Below, in pieces: positions 53,721-63,002 of a DNA stretch of 64,000 nucleotides. The stretch is taken from NCBI RefSeq assembly GCF_016863015.1, contig NZ_BOOB01000017.1:124001-188000 (forward strand), in the 5' to 3' direction. The notes under the pieces were generated by a model. It searched no databases and was not told the origin of the DNA. It worked only from the letters and a program-made list of their open reading frames with translations. Source of the DNA: Microbispora amethystogenes (GTDB taxonomy: Bacteria; Actinomycetota; Actinomycetes; Streptosporangiales; Streptosporangiaceae). Numbering within the stretch: the stretch's first letter is position 1; every line of letters starts with the position of its first letter. Made by a program: the position numbers and the translations under genes.

Positions 53721-54158
53721 TCATCCCTGGCTCCGCATCAGCGCGTCCTTGTAGGCCATCCAGGCCAGCAGCGCGCACTTGACCCTGGCCGGGAACTTCG
53801 CCACGCCGGCGAACGCCACGGCGTCGCCCAGCACGTCCTCGTCGGGCTCCACCTGGCCCCTGCCCTGCATGAGCCGGGTGAACTCCTCCACCACCGACAG
53901 CGACTCGTCCACCGTGGAGCCGGTGGCGAGCTCGTGGAGCACCGAGGCGGCGGCCTGGCTGATCGAACAGCCCTGGCCGTCGTAGGACACGTCGAGCACC
54001 TTGCCGCCGTCGGCCACCTTCACCCGCAGCGTCAGCTCGTCGCCGCACGTGGGGTTGACGTGGTGGACCTCGGCGTCGAAGGGCTCCCGCAGACCCCGCC
54101 CCTGGGGATGCTTGTAGTGCTCCAGGATCAGCTCCTGGTACATGGATTCAGCGATCAT
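53721..54158 (-). CDS. sufU: SufU, sulfur-transfer partner of SufS
   Basis: A 145-residue SUF-type NifU-like protein. Zinc/sulfur ligands are Cys38 with Asp40 (NPTCGDE), Cys64 (GQGCSISQAA) and Cys128 (RVKCALLAW). It activates SufS and accepts persulfide. It starts two bases after the sufS stop, so the genes are tightly coupled. Confidence 0.95.
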   Translation of the reverse strand: MIAESMYQELILEHYKHPQGRGLREPFDAEVHHVNPTCGDELTLRVKVADGGKVLDVSYDGQGCSISQAAASVLHELATGSTVDESLSVVEEFTRLMQGRGQVEPDEDVLGDAVAFAGVAKFPARVKCALLAWMAYKDALMRSQG

Positions 54159-54160
54159 GT

Positions 54161-55426
54161 TCAGCCGAACACCTTCTGCACGTGGTGGAGGCCGCGGACC
54201 AGTGCGTCGATCTCGGCCGTCGTGTTGTACAGGTAGAAAGACGCCCGTGTGGTGGCCGGAATTCCGAACCTGAGATGCAGCGGCCGGGCGCAGTGATGAC
54301 CTACCCGGACCGCGATCCCGTACACGTCGTCGAGGATCTGCCCCACGTCGTGGGGGTGGATGCCCTCCAGCGTGAACGAGATCGTGCCGCCGCGGGCGAT
54401 CGGCGTTCGCGGCCCGATGATCCTCAGGCCGGGGAGCTCCGGCAGCGCCTCCAGGGCGTACGCCACCAGTTCCTTCTCATGCGCCTTGATCTGGTCCATG
54501 CCGACGGCGGTCAGGTAGTCGACCGCCGCGCCGAGCCCGATCGCCTCCACGATGGGCGGCGTCCCGGCCTCGAACTTGTGCGGCACCGGCGCGTACGTCG
54601 AGTGGTCCATCCAGACCGCCTCGATCATCTCGCCGCCGCCCAGGAACGGCGGCATCGCGTCGAGCAGCTCACGCCGGCCCCACAGCACGCCGATCCCGGA
54701 GGGGCCCACCATCTTGTGGCCGGTGAACGCGACGAAGTCGACGCCCAGCTCGGCCACGTCCACGGCCTGGTGCGGCACGGACTGCGACGCGTCGAGCATC
54801 ATCAGCGCGCCGACCTCGCGCGCCCGCGCCAGGATCGGCGAGACCGAGTTGACCGTGCCCAGCACGTTCGACTGGTGCGTGATCGAGACGATCTTCGTCC
54901 GCTCGTTGACCAGCTCCTCCAGGCCCTCGACGTCGAGGCGGCCCTCGTCGGTCACCGGGAACCAGCGCAGCGTCGCGCCGGTGCGCTGCGCGAGCATCTG
55001 CCACGGCACGATGTTGGAGTGGTGCTCCATCTCCGAGATCACGATCTCGTCGCCGGGGCCCATCCGGAACCGCTCGTCCTCGCCGATGGGGTTGCCGAAG
55101 GCGTACGCCACGAGGTTGAGGGCCTCGGAGGCGTTCTTGGTGAAGACGATCTCGTCCCGCGACGGCGCCCCGACGAACGCGGCGATCTTGCCGCGGGCGT
55201 CCTCGTACGCCTCGGTCGACTCGCTGCCGAGCACGTGCAGCGCCCGGCCGACGTTGCCGTAGTGCCAGGTCAGGTGGTCGCGCATGGTCTCGACCACCTG
55301 GGCCGGCTTCTGGGAGGAGTTGCCGGAGTCGAGGTAGACCAGCGGCCTGCCTCCGGGAAGCTCGCGGGTGAGGACCGGGAAGTCCTTCCTGATCCTCTCC
55401 ACGTCGAAGCCGGGCACGGCACTCAT
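54161..55426 (-). CDS. sufS: Cysteine desulfurase SufS
   Basis: A 421-residue group II cysteine desulfurase. The PLP Lys is K238 in FVAFTGHKMVGPSG and the persulfide Cys is C379 in RVGHHCARPLHLRFG. It delivers sulfur to SufU and the SufBCD scaffold. Its ATG overlaps the sufC stop by one base. Confidence 0.96.
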   Translation of the reverse strand: MSAVPGFDVERIRKDFPVLTRELPGGRPLVYLDSGNSSQKPAQVVETMRDHLTWHYGNVGRALHVLGSESTEAYEDARGKIAAFVGAPSRDEIVFTKNASEALNLVAYAFGNPIGEDERFRMGPGDEIVISEMEHHSNIVPWQMLAQRTGATLRWFPVTDEGRLDVEGLEELVNERTKIVSITHQSNVLGTVNSVSPILARAREVGALMMLDASQSVPHQAVDVAELGVDFVAFTGHKMVGPSGIGVLWGRRELLDAMPPFLGGGEMIEAVWMDHSTYAPVPHKFEAGTPPIVEAIGLGAAVDYLTAVGMDQIKAHEKELVAYALEALPELPGLRIIGPRTPIARGGTISFTLEGIHPHDVGQILDDVYGIAVRVGHHCARPLHLRFGIPATTRASFYLYNTTAEIDALVRGLHHVQKVFG

Positions 55427-56178
55427 CAGGCGGACGCCGCCTTCGAGGTGTACGCCTCGTAGCCCTCGGCCTCCAGCTTGTCGGCCAGCTCGGGGCCGCC
55501 CTCCTCCACCACGCGCCCGGCGGCGAAGACGTGGACGAAGTCCGGCTTCACGTAGCGCAGGATGCGGGTGTAGTGGGTGATCAGCAGCACGCCGGTGTCG
55601 CCGGAGGCGCGGAACCGGTTGACGCCCTCGGAGACGACGCGCAGTGCGTCGACGTCGAGGCCGGAGTCGGTCTCGTCCAGCACCGCGATCTTCGGCTTGA
55701 GCAGTTCGAGCTGGAGGATCTCGTGCCGCTTCTTCTCACCGCCGGAGAAGCCCTCGTTGGTGTTGCGCTGGGCGAAGGCCGGGTCGATGGACAGCGCGTC
55801 CATGCCCGACTTCAGCTCCTTGGCGAACTCGCGCAGCTTCGGCGCCTCGCCGCGGACCGCGGTGATCGCGGAGCGCAGGAAGTTCGACACGCTGACGCCG
55901 GGGACCTCGACCGGGTACTGCATGGCGAGGAACAGCCCGGCGCGGGCGCGCTCGTCCACCGCCATGTCCAGCAGGTCCTCGCCGTCGAGCAGGACGCTGC
56001 CGGAGGTGACGGTGTACTTGGGGTGCCCCGCGATGGCGTACGCCAGCGTGGACTTGCCCGAGCCGTTCGGGCCCATGATGGCGTGGGTCTCGCCGCTGCG
56101 GACCGTCAGGTCGACGCCGCGCAGGATCTCCTTGTCGCCCACGGCGACGTGCAGGTCACGAATCTCAAGGGTGGACAC
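55426..56178 (-). CDS. sufC: Fe-S scaffold ATPase SufC
   Basis: A 250-residue ABC-type ATPase: Walker A MGPNGSGKSTLAYA, signature FSGGEKKRHEILQL and Walker B IAVLDETDSGLD. It powers the SufBCD scaffold. The start is GTG 56178. The ribosome site AAGGAG lies in the end of the Rieske gene, about 12 bases away, which is somewhat long. Confidence 0.96.
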   Translation of the reverse strand: MSTLEIRDLHVAVGDKEILRGVDLTVRSGETHAIMGPNGSGKSTLAYAIAGHPKYTVTSGSVLLDGEDLLDMAVDERARAGLFLAMQYPVEVPGVSVSNFLRSAITAVRGEAPKLREFAKELKSGMDALSIDPAFAQRNTNEGFSGGEKKRHEILQLELLKPKIAVLDETDSGLDVDALRVVSEGVNRFRASGDTGVLLITHYTRILRYVKPDFVHVFAAGRVVEEGGPELADKLEAEGYEAYTSKAASA

Positions 56179-56185
56179 TGTGTAT

Positions 56186-56515
56186 TTACTCCTTCGAGAG
56201 CGAGACGTACACGTCGTCGCCTTCGATCTTGACTCGGTAGACGTTGACGGGCCTGGTCGCGGGCGGCCCGGTGGGCTTCCCGCTGCGCAGGTCGAAGCAG
56301 GAGCCGTGCAGCCAGCACTCCAGCGTGTGGTCGTACACCTCGCCCTCGCTGAGGCGGACCTCGGCGTGCGAGCACACGTCGTGCAGGGCGAAGACCTCGC
56401 CGCCGGTCCGCACCAGCGCGACCGGCGTGTCCCCGACCTCCATGCCGACGACGCCGCCGTCGGGGATGTCCGCGACCTGGCAGACCTTCTCCCAGTGGGG
56501 CGTCTCGCCGCTCAT
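56186..56515 (-). CDS. Rieske [2Fe-2S] ferredoxin of the suf operon
   Basis: A 109-residue Rieske protein. Cluster ligands are Cys48/His50 (DVCSHAEV) and Cys67/His70 (ECWLHGSCF). It has no membrane anchor and resembles ferredoxin subunits of non-haem oxygenases, but here sits between sufD and sufC, a conserved actinobacterial arrangement. It may donate electrons during cluster assembly. Its ATG overlaps the sufD stop. Confidence 0.94.
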   Translation of the reverse strand: MSGETPHWEKVCQVADIPDGGVVGMEVGDTPVALVRTGGEVFALHDVCSHAEVRLSEGEVYDHTLECWLHGSCFDLRSGKPTGPPATRPVNVYRVKIEGDDVYVSLSKE

Positions 56516-57636
56516 CGGGCCAGCTCCGCCTCGACCGCGGACAGCACGCGCTCACGCAGCTCCGGCAGCTGGATCTTCTCCAGCAACTGGGCGAAGAACC
56601 CGTGGATGACCAGGCGGCGGGCCTCGTCGAACGGGATGCCGCGGGCCTGCAGGTAGAAGATGTGCTCGTCGTCGAGGCGGCCGGAGGCGGACGCGTGGCC
56701 CGCTCCCGCGACCTCGCCGGTGAGGATCTCCAGGTTCGGCACCGAGTCGGCGCGGGCGCCGTCGGTGAGGAGGAGGTTGCGGTTGAGCTCGTAGGTGTCG
56801 GTGCCCTCGGCCTCGGCCCGGATGATCACGTCGCCGATCCAGACCGCGTGGGCCTCGTCGCCCTGCAGCGCGCCCTTGTAGGTCACGTTGCTGCGGCAGT
56901 TCGGCACGCTGTGGTCCACCAGCAGGCGGTGCTCCAGGTGCTGCCCGGCGTCCACGAAGTAGAGCCCGGTGAGGTCGGCGTCGCCGCCCGGCGCGGTGTA
57001 CGACACCGAGGGCGACAGCCGTACGAGGTCGCCGCCGAGGGTGACCACGAACGACCGGAACGTCGCGTCCTTGCCGAGCCTCGCGTGGTGGTGGGAGACG
57101 TGCACGGCGTCGTCGTCCCAGTCCTGCAGGCTGACGACCTTGAGCGTCGCGCCCTCGGCCACGTCGAACTCGACGTTGTCGGCGTAGACCGCGCTGCCGC
57201 GGTGGTCCAGGACCAGCACGGCCTCGGCCAGCGGCTCCACCGACACGAGGATGTGCCCGTACGCCGCGGCGCCGTCCCCGGACCCGCGCAGCGTGATCAC
57301 GGTGGGCCGGGAGGCGGCCGTCATCTTCGGGACCGTGACGACGGTGGCCTTCTCGAACGACGAGTACGCCTGCGCGCTGACCCGGTCGGCCGGGGTGTAG
57401 GCCCGGCCGAGCCGCGCGTCGTCGCGGGCGACGGTCTCGACCCGCACCTCGGGCGCGGCCTCGACGTCCACCACGACCCCGCCGGTGACGGCGGCCGTGC
57501 CGTCGTGCAGCCCCTTCAGCCGCGCGAGCGGCGTGAAGCGCCACTCCTCCTCGCGGCCCGTCGGCACCGGGAAGTCCGCCACGTCGTACGACGCCTTCTC
57601 GTGCAGCGTCGACAGCGGTTTGGTCTCCAGGCCCAT
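56512..57636 (-). CDS. sufD: Fe-S scaffold protein SufD
   Basis: A 374-residue protein from ATG 57636 ([16 protein letters not shown]). It shares the SufBD beta-helix core (VPNCRSNVTYKGALQGDEAHAVWIGDVIIR) and the C-terminal helical part (RGIPFDEARRLVIHGFFAQLL). The His in HHHARLG region is near the SufB-SufD interface. Its start overlaps the sufB stop by one base. Confidence 0.95.
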   Translation of the reverse strand: MGLETKPLSTLHEKASYDVADFPVPTGREEEWRFTPLARLKGLHDGTAAVTGGVVVDVEAAPEVRVETVARDDARLGRAYTPADRVSAQAYSSFEKATVVTVPKMTAASRPTVITLRGSGDGAAAYGHILVSVEPLAEAVLVLDHRGSAVYADNVEFDVAEGATLKVVSLQDWDDDAVHVSHHHARLGKDATFRSFVVTLGGDLVRLSPSVSYTAPGGDADLTGLYFVDAGQHLEHRLLVDHSVPNCRSNVTYKGALQGDEAHAVWIGDVIIRAEAEGTDTYELNRNLLLTDGARADSVPNLEILTGEVAGAGHASASGRLDDEHIFYLQARGIPFDEARRLVIHGFFAQLLEKIQLPELRERVLSAVEAELAR

Positions 57637-59048
57637 CAGCCGACCGCTCCTTCCATCTGCAGCTCGATCAGGCGGTTGAGCTCCAGGGCGTACTCCATGG
57701 GCAGCTCGCGGGCGATCGGCTCGACGAACCCACGGACGATCATGGCCATCGCCTCGTCCTCGCCGAGGCCCCGGCTCATCAGGTAGAACAGCTGGTCCTC
57801 CGACACCTTGGAGACCGTGGCCTCGTGGCCCATGGAGACGTCGTCCTCGCGGACGTCGACGTAGGGGTAGGTGTCGGACCGGCTGATCTGGTCGACCAGC
57901 AGCGCGTCGCACTTGACGGTCGAGGCCGAGCCGGCCGCGCCCTCGTCGATCTGCACCAGGCCGCGGTAGGACGTGCGGCCGCCGCCGCGCGCGACGGACT
58001 TGGAGATGATCGTCGAGGAGGTCTTCGGCGCGAGGTGCACCATCTTGGCGCCCGCGTCCTGGTGCTGGCCCTCGCCGGCGAAGGCGACCGACAGCGTCTC
58101 GCCCTTGGCGTGCTCGCCCATGAGGTAGACGGCCGGGTACTTCATCGTGACCTTGGAGCCGATGTTGCCGTCGATCCACTCCATGGTCGCGCCCTCGTAC
58201 GCCACGGCGCGCTTGGTGACCAGGTTGTAGACGTTGTTCGACCAGTTCTGGATGGTCGTGTAGCGGCAGCGGGCGCCCTTCTTCACGACGATCTCGACGA
58301 CCGCCGAGTGCAGCGAGTCGGACGAGTAGATCGGCGCGGTGCAGCCCTCGACGTAGTGGACGTAGGAGTTCTCGTCCACGACGATCAGCGTCCGCTCGAA
58401 CTGGCCCATGTTCTCGGTGTTGATCCGGAAGTAGGCCTGCAGCGGGATCTCGACGTTCACGTTCGGCGGCACGTAGATGAACGAGCCACCGGACCACACG
58501 GAGGTGTTGAGCGCGGCGAACTTGTTGTCGCCGACCGGGATCACCGTGCCGAAGTACTCCTTGAAGAGCTCCTCGTGCTCGCGCAGGCCGGTGTCGGTGT
58601 CGACGAAGATGACGCCCTTCTCCTCGAGGTCCTCACGGATCTTGTGGTAGACGACCTCGGACTCGTACTGGGCGGCGACACCGGCGATGAGGCGCTGCTT
58701 CTCCGCCTCCGGGATGCCGAGCTTGTCGTAGGTGTTCTTGATGTCGGGCGGCAGCTCGTCCCAGGAGGCGGCCTGCTTCTCGGTCGAGCGCACGAAGTAC
58801 TTGATGTTGTCGAAGTCGATGCCCGTGAGGTCGGAGCCCCAGGTCGGCAGCGGCTTCTTATGGAACAGCCGAAGGCCCTTGAGGCGCAGGTCGAGCATCC
58901 ACTCCGGCTCGTTCTTGAGCGCGGAGATGTTGCGGACGACCTCTTCGGACAGCCCACGCTTGGCCGTGGCCCCCGCCACGTCCGCGTCGGCCCAGCCGAA
59001 CTTGTAATTCCCGAGGCCTTCCAGCTCCGGGCGGTCGGTGACAGTCAC
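57636..59048 (-). CDS. sufB: Fe-S scaffold protein SufB
   Basis: A 470-residue scaffold subunit. GTG 59048 is used, with AAGGAG eight bases upstream and overlap with the sufR stop. Family segments include [53 protein letters not shown] and [21 protein letters not shown], the last carrying the cluster-assembly Cys. No intein interrupts it, unlike mycobacterial SufB. Confidence 0.96.
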   Translation of the reverse strand: MTVTDRPELEGLGNYKFGWADADVAGATAKRGLSEEVVRNISALKNEPEWMLDLRLKGLRLFHKKPLPTWGSDLTGIDFDNIKYFVRSTEKQAASWDELPPDIKNTYDKLGIPEAEKQRLIAGVAAQYESEVVYHKIREDLEEKGVIFVDTDTGLREHEELFKEYFGTVIPVGDNKFAALNTSVWSGGSFIYVPPNVNVEIPLQAYFRINTENMGQFERTLIVVDENSYVHYVEGCTAPIYSSDSLHSAVVEIVVKKGARCRYTTIQNWSNNVYNLVTKRAVAYEGATMEWIDGNIGSKVTMKYPAVYLMGEHAKGETLSVAFAGEGQHQDAGAKMVHLAPKTSSTIISKSVARGGGRTSYRGLVQIDEGAAGSASTVKCDALLVDQISRSDTYPYVDVREDDVSMGHEATVSKVSEDQLFYLMSRGLGEDEAMAMIVRGFVEPIARELPMEYALELNRLIELQMEGAVG

Positions 59049-59884
59049 CTGCCGGACTCCTTGCTCGTCGATGTGCTCGATATATGTGCGGTCGGTATGT
59101 GTGCGGCCGGTGTGGGCGGACCCGGCAGACCCGATGGATCGGCACGCGCGTGCCGCGCGGCCAGCGCGGGCGAGCTGACGTGGGTGGTGCAGACGCCGTC
59201 GCCGTTGGCGATCGTGGCCAGCCGCTGCACCGGAGTGCCGAGCAACCGGGCGAACGCCTCGGTCTCCGCCTCGCACAGCTGCGGGAACGCCGCCGCGACG
59301 TGCGCCACCGGGCAGTGATGCTGACACAGCTGCTCGCCGCCCTTGCCGGTCGCGGTCGCGGACGCCGCGTAGCCCTCCGTCGAGAGCGCCTCCGCCAGCA
59401 CGCGGACCCGCTGCTCGGCCGGGACCTCGCGCATCAGCGTCTCCAGCCTGCCGACCAGCCCGGACACCTGAGCCTGCGCGAACTCCGACACCGCCTCGCC
59501 GCCCAGGCGCTCGGCCAGGAAGCGCAGCGCGCTGCCGGCCAGGTCGTCGTAGGCGTGGACGAAGGCGCTGCGGCCCGCGTCGGTGATCGCGAACATCTTG
59601 GCCGGCCTGCCGCGTCCCCGCTGACCGCGGGGGCGGGCCGTACGCGGCTCGATCATGCCGTCGGCCAGCAGCGCGTCGAGGTGACGGCGCACCGCGGCCG
59701 GTGTCAGCCCGAGCCGTTCGCCGAGCGCCGCGGCGGTCACGGGGCCGTGCTCCAGGATGAGCCGCGCCACCCTGGCCCGGGTGCCCCGCTCGGCGCTGAT
59801 GTCCTTGCCGACGGTGGTGGCTGCGATGGTGGTGGTGCCCGCACGCGCGGGGGACGGGGACGCCGAGAACGGCCGCGTCGCCAC
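59045..59884 (-). CDS. sufR: SufR, Fe-S-sensing repressor of the suf operon
   Basis: A 279-residue winged-helix regulator. The DNA-binding part is [39 protein letters not shown]. Cluster ligands are C187, C191 and C204 ([21 protein letters not shown]), with C232 (GDGVCTTHV) as a further candidate. I chose GTG 59884, which has GGAGAAGG upstream and lies just after the operator at 59920; longer in-frame starts would run through the operator. The holo-protein represses the operon, relieved on cluster loss. The stop overlaps sufB by four bases. Confidence 0.92.
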   Translation of the reverse strand: MATRPFSASPSPARAGTTTIAATTVGKDISAERGTRARVARLILEHGPVTAAALGERLGLTPAAVRRHLDALLADGMIEPRTARPRGQRGRGRPAKMFAITDAGRSAFVHAYDDLAGSALRFLAERLGGEAVSEFAQAQVSGLVGRLETLMREVPAEQRVRVLAEALSTEGYAASATATGKGGEQLCQHHCPVAHVAAAFPQLCEAETEAFARLLGTPVQRLATIANGDGVCTTHVSSPALAARHARADPSGLPGPPTPAAHIPTAHISSTSTSKESGR

Positions 59885-59919
59885 GGCCTTCTCCGCGCTC
59901 TGTCTCCCCTGCACGTTTT

Positions 59920-59934
59920 TCACAACATCAGTGT
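59920..59934 (-). promoter_or_regulatory. SufR operator candidate ACACT-N5-TGTGA
   Basis: On the minus strand this reads ACACT-GATGT-TGTGA, 36 bases before the chosen sufR start. It is exactly the inverted repeat I recall as the binding site of mycobacterial SufR, so autoregulation of sufR-sufT is expected. Confidence 0.75.
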
Positions 59935-60000
59935 GCCGTAATTCCTTCCCGGTCGACAAACCCAAGATGAGGTCGACGGGCATGCAATTTCTCACGCAGG

Positions 60001-60019
60001 CAAGGCTTACCTAACCTGC
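60001..60019 (-). promoter_or_regulatory. Iron-box-like sequence (IdeR/DmdR) upstream of sufR
   Basis: Minus strand GCAGGTTAGGTAAGCCTTG matches the DtxR/IdeR consensus TTAGGTTAGGCTAACCTAA at about 12 of 19 positions, with the AGGTTAGG half intact. It lies about 117 bases before the sufR start and 175 before the divergent ABC gene. Confidence 0.45.
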
Positions 60020-60193
60020 GACGACGGCTCCGCGAAGGTTTTCCGCGTCCTTTACTCCGCGGGCGTCCGGGAGCGGCATCCGACGACGAGAGCGCGCCCC
60101 CCGCTCCCTAAACTCGATGCAGTCAGCGACGTGGAGCGGCGTCCGGATTTCCGTCCCGCTCCGCGGTCGCGTCTGTGAGGGGAGGCCGGTCGC

Positions 60194-61168
60194 GTGACCG
60201 GGGTTGACAGCACGCCCGGCGGCGTGGGTGACGGCGCGGTGATTGACAGCGGCGCCGGTGACACTGCGCCGGCGGTCGAGATCGACGGACTGGTCAAGCG
60301 GTACGGCCGCACCACGGCCGTCGACGGGCTGGCTCTCACCTGCGCCCGGGGCGCGGTCACCGCCATCCTCGGCCCGAACGGCGCGGGCAAGACCTCCACG
60401 ATCGAGATCTGCGAGGGGTTCCGCAGGCCGGACGGCGGAACCGTGCGGGTGCTCGGGCTCGACCCGGCCGATCCCGCGCTGAAGCCACGTCTGGGGATCA
60501 TGCCGCAGGCGGGCGGGGTGCCTCCGGCCGCCCGCGCGGGCGAGTGGCTGCGGGTGGTCTCCCGCTTCTACGCCCATCCCCTCGATCCGGACGCCCTGCT
60601 CGCCCTGCTCGGGCTGACCGCGCACGCGCGCACGCCGTACCGGCGGCTGTCGGGCGGCCAGCAGCAGCGCCTGTCGCTCGCGGCGGCCGTCGTCGGGCGG
60701 CCCGAGCTGGTCTTCCTGGACGAGCCGACGGCCGGGCTCGACCCGCAGGCCAGGCACGCCTGCTGGGACCTGGTCACCGCGCTGCGCGACGCGGGGGTCT
60801 CGGTCGTGCTGACGACCCACCAGATGGACGAGGCCGAGAAGCTCGCCGACCACGTGGTGGTCATCGACCACGGACGGGTGGTCGCCGAGGGCACGCCGTC
60901 GGCGCTGACCGGGGCCGAGCGCCAGCTCAGGTTCCGCGCCCGTCCCGGCCTCGACCTGGAGGAGCTGCTCGCGGCGCTGCCGCCGGGCAGCGCCGCCAAG
61001 GAGTCGCCGTCGGGGCACTACATCATCGAGGGACTGGTCGGCCCCCAGCTGCTGGCGACCGTCACCGCGTGGTGCGCCACCGAGGGCGTGACCACCGAGG
61101 ACCTGCGCATCGAGCGGCGCACGCTGGAGGACGTCTTTCTCGAACTGACCGGCAGGGAGCTGCGGTGA
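60194..61168 (+). CDS. ABC-2 exporter ATP-binding protein next to suf
   Basis: A 324-residue ATPase from GTG 60194 after GGGGAGG. Walker A is LGPNGAGKTSTI, signature RLSGGQQQRLSLAAAVV, Walker B LVFLDEPTAGLD and switch His in LTTHQMDEAEKL. It is divergent from sufR, as in mycobacteria and streptomycetes, where an ABC pair and then haem A/O synthase genes follow. Here the haem genes are absent after the permease. The substrate is unknown. Confidence 0.92.
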   Translation: MTGVDSTPGGVGDGAVIDSGAGDTAPAVEIDGLVKRYGRTTAVDGLALTCARGAVTAILGPNGAGKTSTIEICEGFRRPDGGTVRVLGLDPADPALKPRLGIMPQAGGVPPAARAGEWLRVVSRFYAHPLDPDALLALLGLTAHARTPYRRLSGGQQQRLSLAAAVVGRPELVFLDEPTAGLDPQARHACWDLVTALRDAGVSVVLTTHQMDEAEKLADHVVVIDHGRVVAEGTPSALTGAERQLRFRARPGLDLEELLAALPPGSAAKESPSGHYIIEGLVGPQLLATVTAWCATEGVTTEDLRIERRTLEDVFLELTGRELR

Positions 61169-61953
61169 GCGCGATCACCACGCTGGACCTCACCCCGCGG
61201 CCCGGGGCCGCGCCGCTGCACCGGATGGTGCTCGCGCAGGCGGGCGCGGAGATCCGCGCCATGCTGCGCAACGGCGAGCAGCTCCTGCTCACCATGATCA
61301 TCCCGGTCCTGCTCCTGGCCGGCTTCTCCGCCGCTCCGCTGGTGGACGTCGGCGGCGGCCGGCGGGTCGACTTCGTCGCCCCCGGCATCCTCGCGCTCGC
61401 GGTCATGTCGACCGCGTTCACCGGCCAGGCCATCGCCACCGGCTTCGAGCGGCGGTACGGCGTGCTCCGGCGCCTCGGCGCCACCCCGCTGTCGCGTATG
61501 GGGCTCCTGCTGGCCAAGACCGTCGCCGTCGTCGCGGTGGAGGCGCTGCAGGTCGTGGTGATCACCGTGGTGGCCCTGGCCCTCGGCTGGTCGCCGCACG
61601 GCGGCCCGTCGCTCGGCGCGCTGTGGGCCGTGCCGCTCCTGCTGCTCGGCACGGCGGCCTTCAGCGGCCTCGGCCTGCTCATGGCGGGCACGCTGCGGGC
61701 GGAGGCGACGCTCGCCGGAGCCAACCTCGTCTACCTGGTGCTGCTCGGGCTCGGCGGCGTGCTGTTCCCGCTCGACCGGTTCCCTGGCGGGGTGCGGCAG
61801 GTGCTGGAACTGCTGCCGATCAGCGCGCTCACCTCCGGCCTGCGCGCCGTCCTCAGCGACGGCGGCGGCTTCCCCGGCGGCCCGCTGCTCGTGCTGCTCT
61901 GCTGGGCCGTCGCCGCCCTCGCCCTGGCCGCCCGCACCTTCCGCTGGGAGTAG
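61165..61953 (+). CDS. ABC-2 exporter permease next to suf
   Basis: A 262-residue membrane protein with six helices from GTG 61165, overlapping the ATPase stop by four bases. The ABC-2 signature region is ATGFERRYGVLRRLGATPLSRMGLLLAKT and the last helices contain LGGVLFPLDRFPGGVRQVLELLPISALT. It forms the exporter with the preceding ATPase. Confidence 0.92.
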   Translation: MSAITTLDLTPRPGAAPLHRMVLAQAGAEIRAMLRNGEQLLLTMIIPVLLLAGFSAAPLVDVGGGRRVDFVAPGILALAVMSTAFTGQAIATGFERRYGVLRRLGATPLSRMGLLLAKTVAVVAVEALQVVVITVVALALGWSPHGGPSLGALWAVPLLLLGTAAFSGLGLLMAGTLRAEATLAGANLVYLVLLGLGGVLFPLDRFPGGVRQVLELLPISALTSGLRAVLSDGGGFPGGPLLVLLCWAVAALALAARTFRWE

Positions 61954-62045
61954 TCCCCGGCCGGGACATCGCCCGTTTTGCGCCGTATGTCGGCACCGTA
62001 TGATTGCGGAGTTTGCGCTGATCAAGTGACGGGTGAGGGTTGGGC

Positions 62046-62957
62046 ATGACGGCTGAATCGCTGTCCGGGGCGGCCGAGCCGTACCGGGCGGGGCCGCGGG
62101 CCGGGCGAGCGCTGCGGGCGGCGTCGGACGCGGTGCCGCCGCCGGGGCTGGTGCTGCTGGCCATCCTGTCGGTCCAGGTCGGGGCCGGGCTGGCCAAGAA
62201 CCTGTTCACGCAGGTTCCCCCCGCGGCGATGGTGTTCCTGCGCATCGCCACCGGCGCCGTCATGCTCCTGGCCGTGGTGCGGCCCAAGGTGCGCGGGCTG
62301 TCGCGGCGCGACCTCGGCGTCGGCGTCGCCTTCGGGCTCAGCCTGGGCCTGATGAACCTGTCGTTCTACGAGGCCCTGGCCCGGCTGCCGATCGGGATCG
62401 CGGTGTCCATCGAGTTCCTCGGGCCGCTCACCCTGGCCGTGGTGTCCTCCCGCCGCCGGCTGGACCTGCTCTGGGTGGCGCTGGCCGCCGCCGGCGTGAT
62501 CCTGCTCGCGCCCTGGGGCGAGGCGGGCTCAGCGAGCTGGGCCGGCATCGCGTTCGCCGCGCTGGCCGGGACGTTCTGGGCCGCCTACATCGTGTTCTCG
62601 GCTGCCACCGGCGCCCGCTTCCCCGGCGCGAGCGGGCTGACCTTCGCCATGATCGTGGCCACGGTCCTCACCACCCCCATCGGGGTCGCGGCGGGCGGCG
62701 ACGCTCTACTGCGGCCCGAGATCCTGCTCCTCGGGGCCGGCGTCGGCCTGCTCTCGTCGGTCATCCCCTACTCGCTGGAGCTGGAGGCCCTGCGCCGGAT
62801 GCCCAAGCGGGTCTTCGGGATCCTGATGAGCCTGGAACCCGCCGTCGCCGCGCTCGTCGGGCTGTTCGTCCTGCACGAGGTGCTCCAGGGCCGCGAGTGG
62901 GCGGCGATCGGCTGCGTGGTCGTCGCCTCCATCGGCGCCACCCGCGCCGGCGGCTGA
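62046..62957 (+). CDS. EamA-family (RhtA-like) metabolite exporter
   Basis: A 303-residue drug/metabolite transporter with ten predicted helices in two EamA repeats. Repeat 1 ends FYEALARLPIGIAVSIEFLGPLTLAV and repeat 2 ends RRMPKRVFGILMSLEPAVAALVGLFVLHE. Both match threonine/homoserine exporter RhtA. It starts at ATG 62046. No close partner gene exists. Confidence 0.92.
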   Translation: MTAESLSGAAEPYRAGPRAGRALRAASDAVPPPGLVLLAILSVQVGAGLAKNLFTQVPPAAMVFLRIATGAVMLLAVVRPKVRGLSRRDLGVGVAFGLSLGLMNLSFYEALARLPIGIAVSIEFLGPLTLAVVSSRRRLDLLWVALAAAGVILLAPWGEAGSASWAGIAFAALAGTFWAAYIVFSAATGARFPGASGLTFAMIVATVLTTPIGVAAGGDALLRPEILLLGAGVGLLSSVIPYSLELEALRRMPKRVFGILMSLEPAVAALVGLFVLHEVLQGREWAAIGCVVVASIGATRAGG

Positions 62958-63002
62958 TCCGTTCCGCCGCCGTCCCTCAGCCACCGCGCCCTCGCGTGGG
63001 GC

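Noticed and set aside
53644-54048. Minus-strand alternative frame inside sufU
   Set aside because: It is an out-of-frame shadow of sufU, whose three ligand Cys are intact in the main frame.
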